The position numbers were made by a program, and so were the translations under genes. Under the pieces are notes generated by a model. The model saw only the letters and a program-made list of their open reading frames with translations, did not search any database and was not told the origin of the DNA. Below, piece after piece: positions 25,000 to 32,059 of a DNA stretch of 52,686 nucleotides. Position 1 is the first letter of the stretch, and the number at the start of each line of letters is the position of its first letter. The DNA comes from Belliella filtrata (lineage in GTDB: Bacteria > Bacteroidota > Bacteroidia > Cytophagales > Cyclobacteriaceae), in the NCBI RefSeq assembly GCF_022549775.1, contig NZ_JAKZGP010000035.1:1-52686 (forward strand), given 5' to 3'.

Positions 25000-25680
25000 C
25001 TACCGAATAGGAAAAGCTGAAGTAGTGATGTTAACCTGCATCCCTTGCCCTCCTGCACCTGGTCTTTGAACTACTTCTACTGGCGAACTTGCATCGTCTA
25101 GTCTCAAATTAAGACCTTGTTGATTTCCTGACTGAGAAACCCTTACAGTTTCAATGGATGAGTTGCCCAAGATGGTTGGATTGTTGAGGAAATCTAGGTT
25201 GATTTGATTATTGTTCCCATTTTGCTCCAGCAAAGCATACCTTGTAGCCAATCCCGAATTTTCAATTGAAGTATTGATCCTGTTATTGTTTCCAGATTGA
25301 AATGTGGCGACACTAATATTATCACCTATAGTATTGATGTTAACAACATTTGCATTTCCACTTTGCGATACCCTCGAACTTACTTTGAAGCCTTGTTGAT
25401 TTATAAAGCCAATGTTTAGGTTCCCTTTTTGGTTAATTTGAGCAAAATTTCCTAACTGTAAAACTTGAGGCGTTTGAAAAATTGAAGCTGTATTTTGATT
25501 TCCAACTTGCTGGATTTGGGCTACATTCTCAAGCTTATCTACATCTATGTGTATAGCTTCTATTGCATTTAATTCTAGAAGACTTTTTTGATCCAATACT
25601 TCAACTGTCTGCTGAGCAAAGACATTGCCCGACAACATGAAAATCCATGCTAATACTAAAATGGAAGATGCTTGTTTCAT
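25000..25680 (-). CDS. Minor curlin-repeat protein, CsgB-like
   Basis: 226 residues with a signal peptide ending near NVFAQQ. Unlike the four larger paralogues, the mature protein opens with about 30 non-repeat residues (VEVLDQKSLLELNAIEAIHI). Five to six irregular curlin-type units follow, such as QQVGNQNTASIFQ, LQLGNFAQINQKGNLNIGFI, SQSGNANVVNI and QSGNNNRINTS. The tail GMQVNITTSAFPIR lacks repeats. The degenerate repeats, distinct signal peptide and position next to csgE suggest a minor subunit or nucleator comparable to CsgB, but this is inference. A hairpin in the 131-base gap separates it from the preceding curlin gene. Confidence 0.85.
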   Translation of the reverse strand: MKQASSILVLAWIFMLSGNVFAQQTVEVLDQKSLLELNAIEAIHIDVDKLENVAQIQQVGNQNTASIFQTPQVLQLGNFAQINQKGNLNIGFINQQGFKVSSRVSQSGNANVVNINTIGDNISVATFQSGNNNRINTSIENSGLATRYALLEQNGNNNQINLDFLNNPTILGNSSIETVRVSQSGNQQGLNLRLDDASSPVEVVQRPGAGGQGMQVNITTSAFPIR

Positions 25681-25724
25681 TTTCTAGAATTTATTGAAAT
25701 GTAAAACCTTTATCTGGTAAATTG

Positions 25725-25761
25725 AAATTAAGTAAGGTCAAATAAAAGCCTTACTTAATTT
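25725..25761 (-). repeat. Perfect hairpin between curlin genes
   Basis: AAATTAAGTAAGG (25725-25737) pairs perfectly with CCTTACTTAATTT (25749-25761) across 11 bases. No strong T-run follows on the minus strand, so it may act as a partial terminator or mRNA-stabilising stem between the large curlin genes and the csgB-like/csgEFG part. Confidence 0.55.
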
Positions 25762-25811
25762 TAATTGTGAAATTCTTAATACGCTTCAATGACACCCCTT
25801 GTTTTAGGTCC

Positions 25812-26720
25812 TTAATTTTGCGTCACCGTAGCCATATTGCCACTCCCATTTTGGGTAATAATCGCCTGATTGCCTATACCCATCTGGGTTAGGGTAGCTA
25901 TATTGCTAGATCCATGCTGCATGATCAAGCCCATATTTCCTTCTCCACTTTGGTAAATTGTAGCTTGGTTAAAGTCGCCTTCTTGAATCAAGTGTGATTG
26001 ATTATCTGTACCCAATATGGTAAACACTGCTTCGTTGAAATCCCCCAACTGACTCGCCATCACATCTCCTCTTCTGGCTCCTTGGAATGCTACATTGATA
26101 TCATTACTAAGACCATCTTGGGTAAGCCTGAATTGATTGCTTTGCGCATTGTTGTTATAAGTCACCACGGCATTGTTATCATCCTGATACTGTCTGATAT
26201 AGACATCTCCACCATTTCCTCTGAAGTTGATGATTTCAGCATTGTTACCATCACCTTCTTGGGTTTGCTCTACAGAAACACCTCTAGTTCCTGGGCCTGC
26301 AACAGTGATGGAAGCATTATTACCGTTCCCTATCTGAGATTGGGAAACGGATGAGTTTTGAATCAAACCTTGACCTAAAAATATATTGTTATCATTACCC
26401 TGCTGATATTGGGTAGTCACATTGTTGTCTCCTGTAGTAGAAGAAGTGGTGTTATTATCACCTATTTGTGTTTGAGTAGTATTTGCGCTACTTCCAGCGC
26501 CTTGTTGGCTAAGAAATGCCTCATTTCCCACACCTGTCTGCGAAACTTCTGCTTGATTTCTTCCTCCAGCTGAAGTTTGTGAAACCACTGATTTGTTCTC
26601 CCCTACTTGCATGATGTTTACATCATTATTGTCACCAGTCTGTGTGCTGGTTGCTGTATTCTGGGCTATTGCCATTGCTGTTACAAAAAAGGCAATAATT
26701 GCTAAGTTAATTTTTTTCAT
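25812..26720 (-). CDS. Curlin-repeat fibre protein (major curlin-like, copy 4)
   Basis: 302 residues. Signal peptide cleaved at AIAQ, then a mature protein made almost wholly of curlin repeats of the form Q-x-G-x-x-N-x-A-x-x-x-Q, roughly 15 in number (TQTGDNNDVNIMQ, SQTGVGNEAFLSQ, TQDGLSNDINVAF). The last five or six, from about residue 230 on, are the most regular and repeat every 11 residues per half-turn pair. The middle units contain insertions. The composition is dominated by Gln, Asn, Gly, Thr and Ser with few charges and no Cys. It should be secreted through CsgG and assemble as a beta-solenoid amyloid. Its signal peptide differs from the three upstream paralogues. Confidence 0.92.
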   Translation of the reverse strand: MKKINLAIIAFFVTAMAIAQNTATSTQTGDNNDVNIMQVGENKSVVSQTSAGGRNQAEVSQTGVGNEAFLSQQGAGSSANTTQTQIGDNNTTSSTTGDNNVTTQYQQGNDNNIFLGQGLIQNSSVSQSQIGNGNNASITVAGPGTRGVSVEQTQEGDGNNAEIINFRGNGGDVYIRQYQDDNNAVVTYNNNAQSNQFRLTQDGLSNDINVAFQGARRGDVMASQLGDFNEAVFTILGTDNQSHLIQEGDFNQATIYQSGEGNMGLIMQHGSSNIATLTQMGIGNQAIITQNGSGNMATVTQN

Positions 26721-26768
26721 TGTGTACTAATATTATATTTTCTCCCTGTAGATTGATTTAAATAAGGA

Positions 26769-26797
26769 AAAGGAAGCCTGAGTTTTAAGCTTCCTTT
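26769..26797 (-). terminator. Terminator-like hairpin between curlin copies 3 and 4
   Basis: AAAGGAAGC (26769-26777) pairs with GCTTCCTTT (26789-26797). On the minus strand the stem is followed by TTTTCCTTATTT. It is weaker than the other terminators and lies inside the gene run, so partial termination that lowers expression of downstream genes is plausible. Confidence 0.55.
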
Positions 26798-26807
26798 CCA
26801 ATTGTTC

Positions 26808-27803
26808 TTAATAATTACCAGATTGCATAACATTTGCGGTGTTACCCATTCCAGTTTGTGTAATGCTTGCATTATGAGCAGATCCACTTTGATCAATCAA
26901 AGCGAAGTTGCTAACACCTGTTTGTAAAATCACCCCAATATTGGAATCTCCAAATACTACAACAGAGGCTTCATTAAGATCACCATCTTGTCTTATCAAG
27001 TGATTATTATCATCGCCATCTTGATAAAGTCTTGCTGTGTTTTCAAGTCCTGTTTGGATAATCCCCCTATCTGATGCTTCCCAATAAGGAATTACACCAG
27101 TATTGTTTCTGTCTCCAACTTGATAGATTTCAATCAAATTTTCTGCACCAGACTGAGTAGTCGTAGCTATGTTATCACTTCCTTCTTGGTCAATATATAC
27201 ACTACTTCCACCATTTTGGGTAGAAAAAGCATAGTTTCTATCTCCTTCAGTCTGTAAATGAATTGCAGTATTTTCACCACCTGATTGAACCAGACGTGAG
27301 TAGTTGAAGTTTCCTTCCTGAATTTGAGAACTATTATTCCCTGGTCCATTGAAAATGGATGCTTCAGCCTTGTTATTGTTCCCGATTTGATCTTGATAGC
27401 TCATATTTCCAGGAACAGCTCCTCCCCATGGGTTTCTCTGATAGATATCAGCAGTATTGTTATTCCCTTCTTGATTCTGTACAGCCGTACCATTACCCTG
27501 CTCTCTTTGTCTGATATTTGCCTCGTTACCTTGACCTATCTGATCTTGTAAAGCATAGTTACTATAAGTCACTTGACTGGTAGTTGCTTCTCCTTGTTGA
27601 CTAATAGAAGCGGTGTTGCTACCAACTTGTGCTTGGTAAGCTTCATTCCCATTACCTACTGAAAGGATAGTCGCTGCATTGTTTCCTGATTGGTTTTGAC
27701 TTGCATCATTCCCATCACCAGTCTGGGTAGTCGTGGCTGTATTCTGCGCCATCGCAAAGGAAGAAGCAAAAAGCGCTGCAAAGATTAAAGTAGATTTTTT
27801 CAT
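26808..27803 (-). CDS. Curlin-repeat fibre protein (copy 3)
   Basis: 331 residues. Signal peptide MKKSTLIFAALFASSFAMAQ is shared almost exactly with two neighbouring copies. About 18 curlin-type units follow, for example QTGDGNDASQNQ, QIGQGNEANIRQ, QEGNNNTADIYQ. The central ones are interrupted by aromatic and Arg/Pro-containing inserts (NPWGGAVPGNMSY, IPYWEASDRG). The C-terminal units are regular (QTGVSNFALIDQSGSAHNAS) and the chain ends GNTANVMQSGNY. The Trp residues are unusual for a curlin. Cargo of the CsgG secretion pore by context. Confidence 0.92.
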   Translation of the reverse strand: MKKSTLIFAALFASSFAMAQNTATTTQTGDGNDASQNQSGNNAATILSVGNGNEAYQAQVGSNTASISQQGEATTSQVTYSNYALQDQIGQGNEANIRQREQGNGTAVQNQEGNNNTADIYQRNPWGGAVPGNMSYQDQIGNNNKAEASIFNGPGNNSSQIQEGNFNYSRLVQSGGENTAIHLQTEGDRNYAFSTQNGGSSVYIDQEGSDNIATTTQSGAENLIEIYQVGDRNNTGVIPYWEASDRGIIQTGLENTARLYQDGDDNNHLIRQDGDLNEASVVVFGDSNIGVILQTGVSNFALIDQSGSAHNASITQTGMGNTANVMQSGNY

Positions 27804-27832
27804 AATTATTCTATTTAAAGGAAGAAATGAGC

Positions 27833-27921
27833 CTGTATCAATTGACCTTGAATTCTAATTTCTTTTCTGCCCAAATTCTACAAGGCATTTTGTTAAGAGA
27901 ATTTTTTTGGGATTGATACAG
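27833..27921 (-). repeat. Long-range inverted repeat between curlin genes, copy A
   Basis: CTGTATCAAT (27833-27842) pairs with ATTGATACAG (27912-27921), enclosing 69 bases. The arms and the flanking bases down to the stop codon of the upstream curlin gene recur in the gap at 29046-29127, whereas the enclosed sequence is different. The stem sits just after one curlin stop and about 30 bases before the next ATG on the minus strand. Confidence 0.65.
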
Positions 27922-27943
27922 ACTATCTCTAGTTAGTGGTGGC

Positions 27944-29017
27944 TTAGTTACCTTGGATGATTGTAGCAGTGTTCATGTTGCCTGACTGCATAATCGTAGC
28001 AGTATGTCCATCACCAGTCTGTGAAAGAATTGCGGTATTTAGATTACCTGATTGCATCACTGTAGCCGTCAAATCACTGTCTAATTGTAATACAGGGTCT
28101 CCACCTATTCCTCTGATTACGTTTCCGTTGCCTGTTTGAGTAAAGGTTGCAATATTGTTGCTTCCAGCTTGGGTCAGGTTAGCGACATTTAAATCTCCAT
28201 CCTGAGTAATTATACCAGTGTTTCTATCACCTGCTCCAATAATATGAGACTCATTCGACTCACCTGTTTGAGAAATTCTATAATCTAAGAAAGTTCCATC
28301 TCCGAATTGAGAAGCGGTATTTGACGTACCATCTTGAATAATTACGCCATTGTTTCTTTGAGAAAAACCTCCACCTTCGAATTGCTGAGATGCAGTATTG
28401 AAAGAACCAGCTTGATCGATTAGTACATCAGCAGCTCCAGAACCTTGATTGGTACCAAACAAAAGCTGATTTGCACTATTCTCGATTCCATCTTGACGCA
28501 ATGTAGCATGATTGTGACCTCCTCCAGTTATTTCTTGATTACCTGAGTTACTAGTCCCAAACTGAATAGAAGACATGCTCTGCGTATATCCACTGTGCAT
28601 GGTTTGAGTCAAAGTATTACTTATACCATCTTGAAAAGCAGAGGCATTTTGACCAGAGTTATATCCACCCGCGTTGAGTGTTTGCTCTACACTGTTAGAT
28701 GTACCTAGTTGAGTGATAGAAGCGAAGTTTCCTGGTGAATTTCCTCCTCCACCTGTTTGGTTCATTTCTACCACAGCGCTGTTACTTGTCCCATATTGAG
28801 AAACAGTTGATGATTGTGCACCATTATTATTTGTGAATTGCCTCACCACTGATTCGTTATCAGCACCTTTTTGATCAACGGTAGAACTCTGATTTAAACC
28901 AGTCTGAGTGGTCTCAGAATTGTTGCCATTTCCATCTTGGGTGGTCGTTGCAGTATTTTGCGCCATCGCAAAAGATGAAGCGAAAAGCGCTGCAAAAATT
29001 AAAGTAGATTTTTTCAT
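27944..29017 (-). CDS. Curlin-repeat fibre protein (copy 2)
   Basis: 357 residues, the longest of the set. It has the shared signal peptide (MKKSTLIFAALFASSFAMAQ), then about 19 curlin-type units. Many in the first half follow a QxGTSNS/T variant (SQYGTSNSAVVEMNQ, TQLGTSNSVEQTLN, FQDGISNTLTQTM) with Gly/His-rich inserts (AGGYNSGQ, TGGGHNHATL). The last 130 residues are regular (QDGDLNVANLTQAGSNNIAT, MQSGNLNTAILSQTGDGHTA), ending TATIIQGN. Several His residues occur in the inserts, absent from the other copies at this density. Secreted amyloid subunit by family. Confidence 0.92.
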   Translation of the reverse strand: MKKSTLIFAALFASSFAMAQNTATTTQDGNGNNSETTQTGLNQSSTVDQKGADNESVVRQFTNNNGAQSSTVSQYGTSNSAVVEMNQTGGGGNSPGNFASITQLGTSNSVEQTLNAGGYNSGQNASAFQDGISNTLTQTMHSGYTQSMSSIQFGTSNSGNQEITGGGHNHATLRQDGIENSANQLLFGTNQGSGAADVLIDQAGSFNTASQQFEGGGFSQRNNGVIIQDGTSNTASQFGDGTFLDYRISQTGESNESHIIGAGDRNTGIITQDGDLNVANLTQAGSNNIATFTQTGNGNVIRGIGGDPVLQLDSDLTATVMQSGNLNTAILSQTGDGHTATIMQSGNMNTATIIQGN

Positions 29018-29045
29018 GATTTTATAATTAAATGAAGAGATGAGC

Positions 29046-29127
29046 CTGTATCAATTTACCTTTGCGGCTATTTCTAACCTAGATTCTTCAAGACTTAGGA
29101 GTAGAAACCCAATTGAAATTGATACAG
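29046..29127 (-). repeat. Long-range inverted repeat between curlin genes, copy B
   Basis: CTGTATCAATTT (29046-29057) pairs with AAATTGATACAG (29116-29127), enclosing 58 bases. It is the second copy of the element at 27833-27921. Arm sequence and position relative to the flanking genes are conserved while the loop sequence is not, which suggests that the stem itself matters. Confidence 0.65.
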
Positions 29128-29146
29128 ACTATCTGTTAGTGATTGC

Positions 29147-30181
29147 TTAGTTTCCTTGGGTGATTGAAGCTGTATTACCTATTCCATTTTGAATAACAGA
29201 TCCAACATTCATGCTGCCAGTTTGCATGATAGAAGCAGTGTTAAAGGAACCTTCTTGCATGATATCAGCTATGTTCAAAGTACCAGTTTGTGAAATGTTA
29301 GCAATATTGAAGTCTCCATCTTGCTCAATTGCACTTCTATTGCTCACACCAAATTGGTTTGATGAAGCTACATTGAAGTCACCAGACTGTAAGATATCTG
29401 CATGATTATCATCACCAGTGTTATTCACATTACCTCTAGGTCCTTGATCTATTCTTGCAGTATTGCCTTCGCCTAGTTGCTCAATAGAAGCCGTATTTAT
29501 CAAACCTGATGATTGGCTTTGAGAGTTAATAGAAGCTGAGTTGAAATCACCTTCCTGAAAAATAGAAGCATCTGTACGACCCATCAAGTAAACACCAGCT
29601 TTGTTTCCATCACCTAGTTGCTCCACGGTAAGAAAACTTTTATCAGAATCAAAACTGTTACCGTTTTGCATGTATGCTCTTTGGGTACTTGAACCGATCA
29701 CTCCATTGCCATTAACAGTTGACAAAAGGTTATTATCTCCTATTTGTCTTATTCCAGCATCTGAAGATCCAGCAGTACCAGCATCATTTGGACCTGCTTG
29801 AGTTAATCCTGCATAGTTATTAGCCCCTTCCTGCTCAACTGTAGCTGAAGCACCTCTTTGTTCTTGTCTTACAAATGCAGTATTATCATTTCCATCTTGA
29901 GATATAGTTGCAAAATGACCCGCACCAGCATTAAAACTATTTCCTAGTACTTGACTTACAGTTGCACTATTGTCTTCACCAGATTGAGTGATTTCAGAGA
30001 TATTAGATGGATTTACTGTTGCATTCATACCAGTTACTTGAATTGTAGTGGCGGTGTTTCTACCCGTTTGGTCAGTTGTAGAAAGATTGTTGTTTCCTGA
30101 TTGATCAGTAGTGGCTGTGTTCTGCGCCATCGCAAAAGATGAAGCGAAAAGCGCTGCGAAAATTAGTGTTGTTTTTTTCAT
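29147..30181 (-). CDS. Curlin-repeat fibre protein (copy 1)
   Basis: 344 residues. Signal peptide MKKTTLIFAALFASSFAMAQ is near-identical to copies 2 and 3, also at DNA level. About 17 curlin-type units follow; early ones are irregular (TDQSGNNNLSTTDQTGRNTA), and the central part carries charged inserts (VRQEQRGASATVEQEG, SFDSDKSFLTVEQ). The last seven units are very regular (QDGDFNIANISQTGTLNIAD, MQEGSFNTASIMQTGSMNVG), ending TASITQGN. It is the first large curlin gene of the run, 100 bases after the short leader gene, with the promoter further upstream. Confidence 0.92.
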   Translation of the reverse strand: MKKTTLIFAALFASSFAMAQNTATTDQSGNNNLSTTDQTGRNTATTIQVTGMNATVNPSNISEITQSGEDNSATVSQVLGNSFNAGAGHFATISQDGNDNTAFVRQEQRGASATVEQEGANNYAGLTQAGPNDAGTAGSSDAGIRQIGDNNLLSTVNGNGVIGSSTQRAYMQNGNSFDSDKSFLTVEQLGDGNKAGVYLMGRTDASIFQEGDFNSASINSQSQSSGLINTASIEQLGEGNTARIDQGPRGNVNNTGDDNHADILQSGDFNVASSNQFGVSNRSAIEQDGDFNIANISQTGTLNIADIMQEGSFNTASIMQTGSMNVGSVIQNGIGNTASITQGN

Positions 30182-30281
30182 AAGTTTACTTGTTTGTTTG
30201 TGTATTAAATTGGTTTTGGTTTGTGTGGATTTATTGTTAGTTATTTTGTTGACATATACCCCAATTGAGCTTGAATGGACG

Positions 30282-30701
30282 CTACTGATTATCTTCTTTT
30301 CGACCTACTTTTTGTTGCCTCACTATTGCCGAATTGCCAGAACCAGATTGGACGATAGAAACAGTCCCTGCACCTTTGTTTTCAATGATCACGCTGTTAG
30401 CATTGCCTTTCACTTTCACCTCACTTTCCCCCTCACGATTTACTTCCAAACTATCCTTGTCCGTAAAAACCTCCCCGTCTATAATGACTATGTTTTCACC
30501 TTCTACAGACGCTACATCTTTTCTAAGGGCTGCTTGCCTTTCCATGATCTCTTGTCTCATCTTTGCAGCACGAGCCATGTGAGCTTGCCTTAAGCTGTCT
30601 ATTCTAGAGGTAGCTGCTTCAGTATTTGATTCCTGAGCATTTGCAGCTCCACCAGTAGCTGTGTTGAAAACTATTATCATAATTAATATCAACTTATACA
30701 T
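30282..30701 (-). CDS. Short exported protein with one curlin-like repeat, first gene of curli operon
   Basis: 139 residues. Signal peptide ending near ANAQES. Residues about 30-65 are a charged, probably helical segment (TSRIDSLRQAHMARAAKMRQ). Residues 66-100 look like short strands with acidic turns (ENIVIIDGEVFTDKDSLEV). Only the C-terminus is curlin-like: TVSIVQSGSGNSAIVRQ, followed by a charged tail. I know no named family with this layout. It is the first gene behind the curli promoter. A single repeat next to a non-repeat domain would suit a nucleator, cap or anchor that docks on the fibre through one rung, but that is inference. Confidence 0.8.
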   Translation of the reverse strand: MYKLILIMIIVFNTATGGAANAQESNTEAATSRIDSLRQAHMARAAKMRQEIMERQAALRKDVASVEGENIVIIDGEVFTDKDSLEVNREGESEVKVKGNANSVIIENKGAGTVSIVQSGSGNSAIVRQQKVGRKEDNQ

Positions 30702-30761
30702 TACAAAATATTTTTATTGTTATTTGAATCATGTTTTTTGCATTTCAAATCACTAACTCTA

Positions 30762-30792
30762 CAAAAGTACCTTCTTTAGGAGGGATGAGCAA
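30762..30792 (-). promoter_or_regulatory. Promoter of the curli operon
   Basis: Minus strand: TTG (30792-30790), 20 bases, TACTTTTG (30769-30762). This fits the Bacteroidota TTG/TAnnTTTG pattern exactly. The start site would be near 30755, about 54 bases before the ATG of the first curli gene at 30701. Upstream toward the regulator gene lie about 130 bases where an activator could bind. Confidence 0.7.
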
Positions 30793-30923
30793 TACGTACT
30801 TTCCGTATTTATTGAGAAAAATTAGTAAGTAATTTCACTTACAGTAGCACAGCTAAACAAACGCTAATCAAAACCCACTCATTAGAAATGGTGATTTTAC
30901 TATTGAATCAAAAAAAAAAACCA

Positions 30924-31910
30924 TCAAATTAAATTGATGGCTTCGATCATACTTTTAGCTCCTACCTTTCCCATGATATTCGCTCTGTGTTTTTCTACTG
31001 TTCTCGGGGACAGGTTTAACTCCTGGGCGATCACTTTAATTGGATACCCACTCGCCGAGAGTTTATAAATCTCTTTTTCACGTTGTGTAAGTTTTGACAA
31101 ACTCACAGACTCCTCTTCATAATTATCAGCAAGATTTATAGTCGACAAGTCTGAATTACCTTCACCTACCTTTGACACCAAAGAAGTATTGAAAATGATT
31201 TCTTTTTGATTTAGCTGAACAATTATACTTCCTGTTACATCTTTGACCATGTAAATATCAAAAACAGCATCTGCAGAAAGACCTGTACTGACTTCCTCTA
31301 TGTTTGCAAACTGAATCAAGCCTGATAAAAGCCTGTTGTATTGATGAAGTGCTTTAGAATCAGAGGGAAAATCTAAGGTTTCCAAAAAGCTTTTACCGTA
31401 AAAGGACTCATTTCCATCTGTGAAATTCAGCTTAAAAGCATCGTTACACATTTTAACTTTTCCAGATTCCAAAATGAACATGGGCACAGTATTGTTGTTG
31501 AAAAACCCCATAAATGACTCATGATTCTGCACTCCAAAAGCTTTAACTTTTCGAAATTGATTTACAATCTTTTTTTCTATGGTTGCATAATTAAATGGTC
31601 TAAAAAGCAAGTTATCCACTCCCAAAACTAAAGCGGACTTAATGAGATCTTCCTGCATATTGTCCAAGACCAAAAATACAGGAACACCATTATCCTTAAG
31701 AAATGACTCAATAACTTTGTAAACATTTACAGGATTGACACCCTCCCTATGCGCCCCACATATAAATAAATCAACTTCATTGGACTCTATGACTCCTATC
31801 GCAGGTATATAGTCAGTAACGTATGTAATTTGATACCTGTAGTCAGGTAAAAATTTCTCGAATTGCTGGAGTTCAGACGGGTTATTCCCTAGGATTAAAA
31901 TTCGATGCAT
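30924..31910 (-). CDS. LuxR-type transcription regulator with pseudo-receiver domain, CsgD-like
   Basis: 328 residues from the ATG at 31910-31908; the nine-codon TTG extension is not favoured. Residues 1-125 have receiver-like spacing (MHRILILGNN, VDLFICGAHREG, VFLVLDNMQED, LFRPFNYATIE). However, the acidic pair is replaced by Asn residues, the phospho-acceptor position is Gly52, and the conserved Lys is Arg. Residues about 130-240 resemble a PAS-type sensor (GFFNNNTVPMFILESGKVKM). Residues about 268-328 are a LuxR helix-turn-helix (LTQREKEIYKLSASGYPIKVIAQ, SPRTVEKHRANIMGKV). It is immediately upstream of the curli operon in the same direction. E. coli CsgD is likewise a LuxR-type regulator with an atypical receiver, so control of the curli genes is likely, though inferred. 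Confidence 0.88.
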   Translation of the reverse strand: MHRILILGNNPSELQQFEKFLPDYRYQITYVTDYIPAIGVIESNEVDLFICGAHREGVNPVNVYKVIESFLKDNGVPVFLVLDNMQEDLIKSALVLGVDNLLFRPFNYATIEKKIVNQFRKVKAFGVQNHESFMGFFNNNTVPMFILESGKVKMCNDAFKLNFTDGNESFYGKSFLETLDFPSDSKALHQYNRLLSGLIQFANIEEVSTGLSADAVFDIYMVKDVTGSIIVQLNQKEIIFNTSLVSKVGEGNSDLSTINLADNYEEESVSLSKLTQREKEIYKLSASGYPIKVIAQELNLSPRTVEKHRANIMGKVGAKSMIEAINLI

Positions 31911-31918
31911 CACAAAAT

Positions 31919-31946
31919 ACAGTTTATTATTGGGCAACTAAACTGT
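31919..31946 (-). promoter_or_regulatory. Inverted repeat upstream of the curli regulator
   Basis: ACAGTTTA (31919-31926) / TAAACTGT (31939-31946), perfect 8-base arms with a 12-base centre, ending eight bases before the regulator ATG. It could be an autoregulatory operator or a hairpin in the mRNA leader. No exact TAnnTTTG box was found nearby. Confidence 0.45.
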
Positions 31947-32059
31947 ATGCAATATACATATTTTTACATACGAAAAGCAATTTTATGCATTTGTAAATAT
32001 TGTTTTTGCGTGACCCTTATTTTTAAACGGTTGGATAACGTGATAAACGGATCGTTTGT

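Noticed and set aside
27167-27349. 60-codon minus-strand frame inside curlin copy 3
   Set aside because: Out-of-frame shadow of the curlin repeats with no start context or homology.
25000-30181. Regular repeats suggestive of a CRISPR array or tandem DNA repeat
   Set aside because: The repetition is at protein level (curlin units), with varied codons and an open reading frame throughout; there are no constant DNA repeats with unique spacers.
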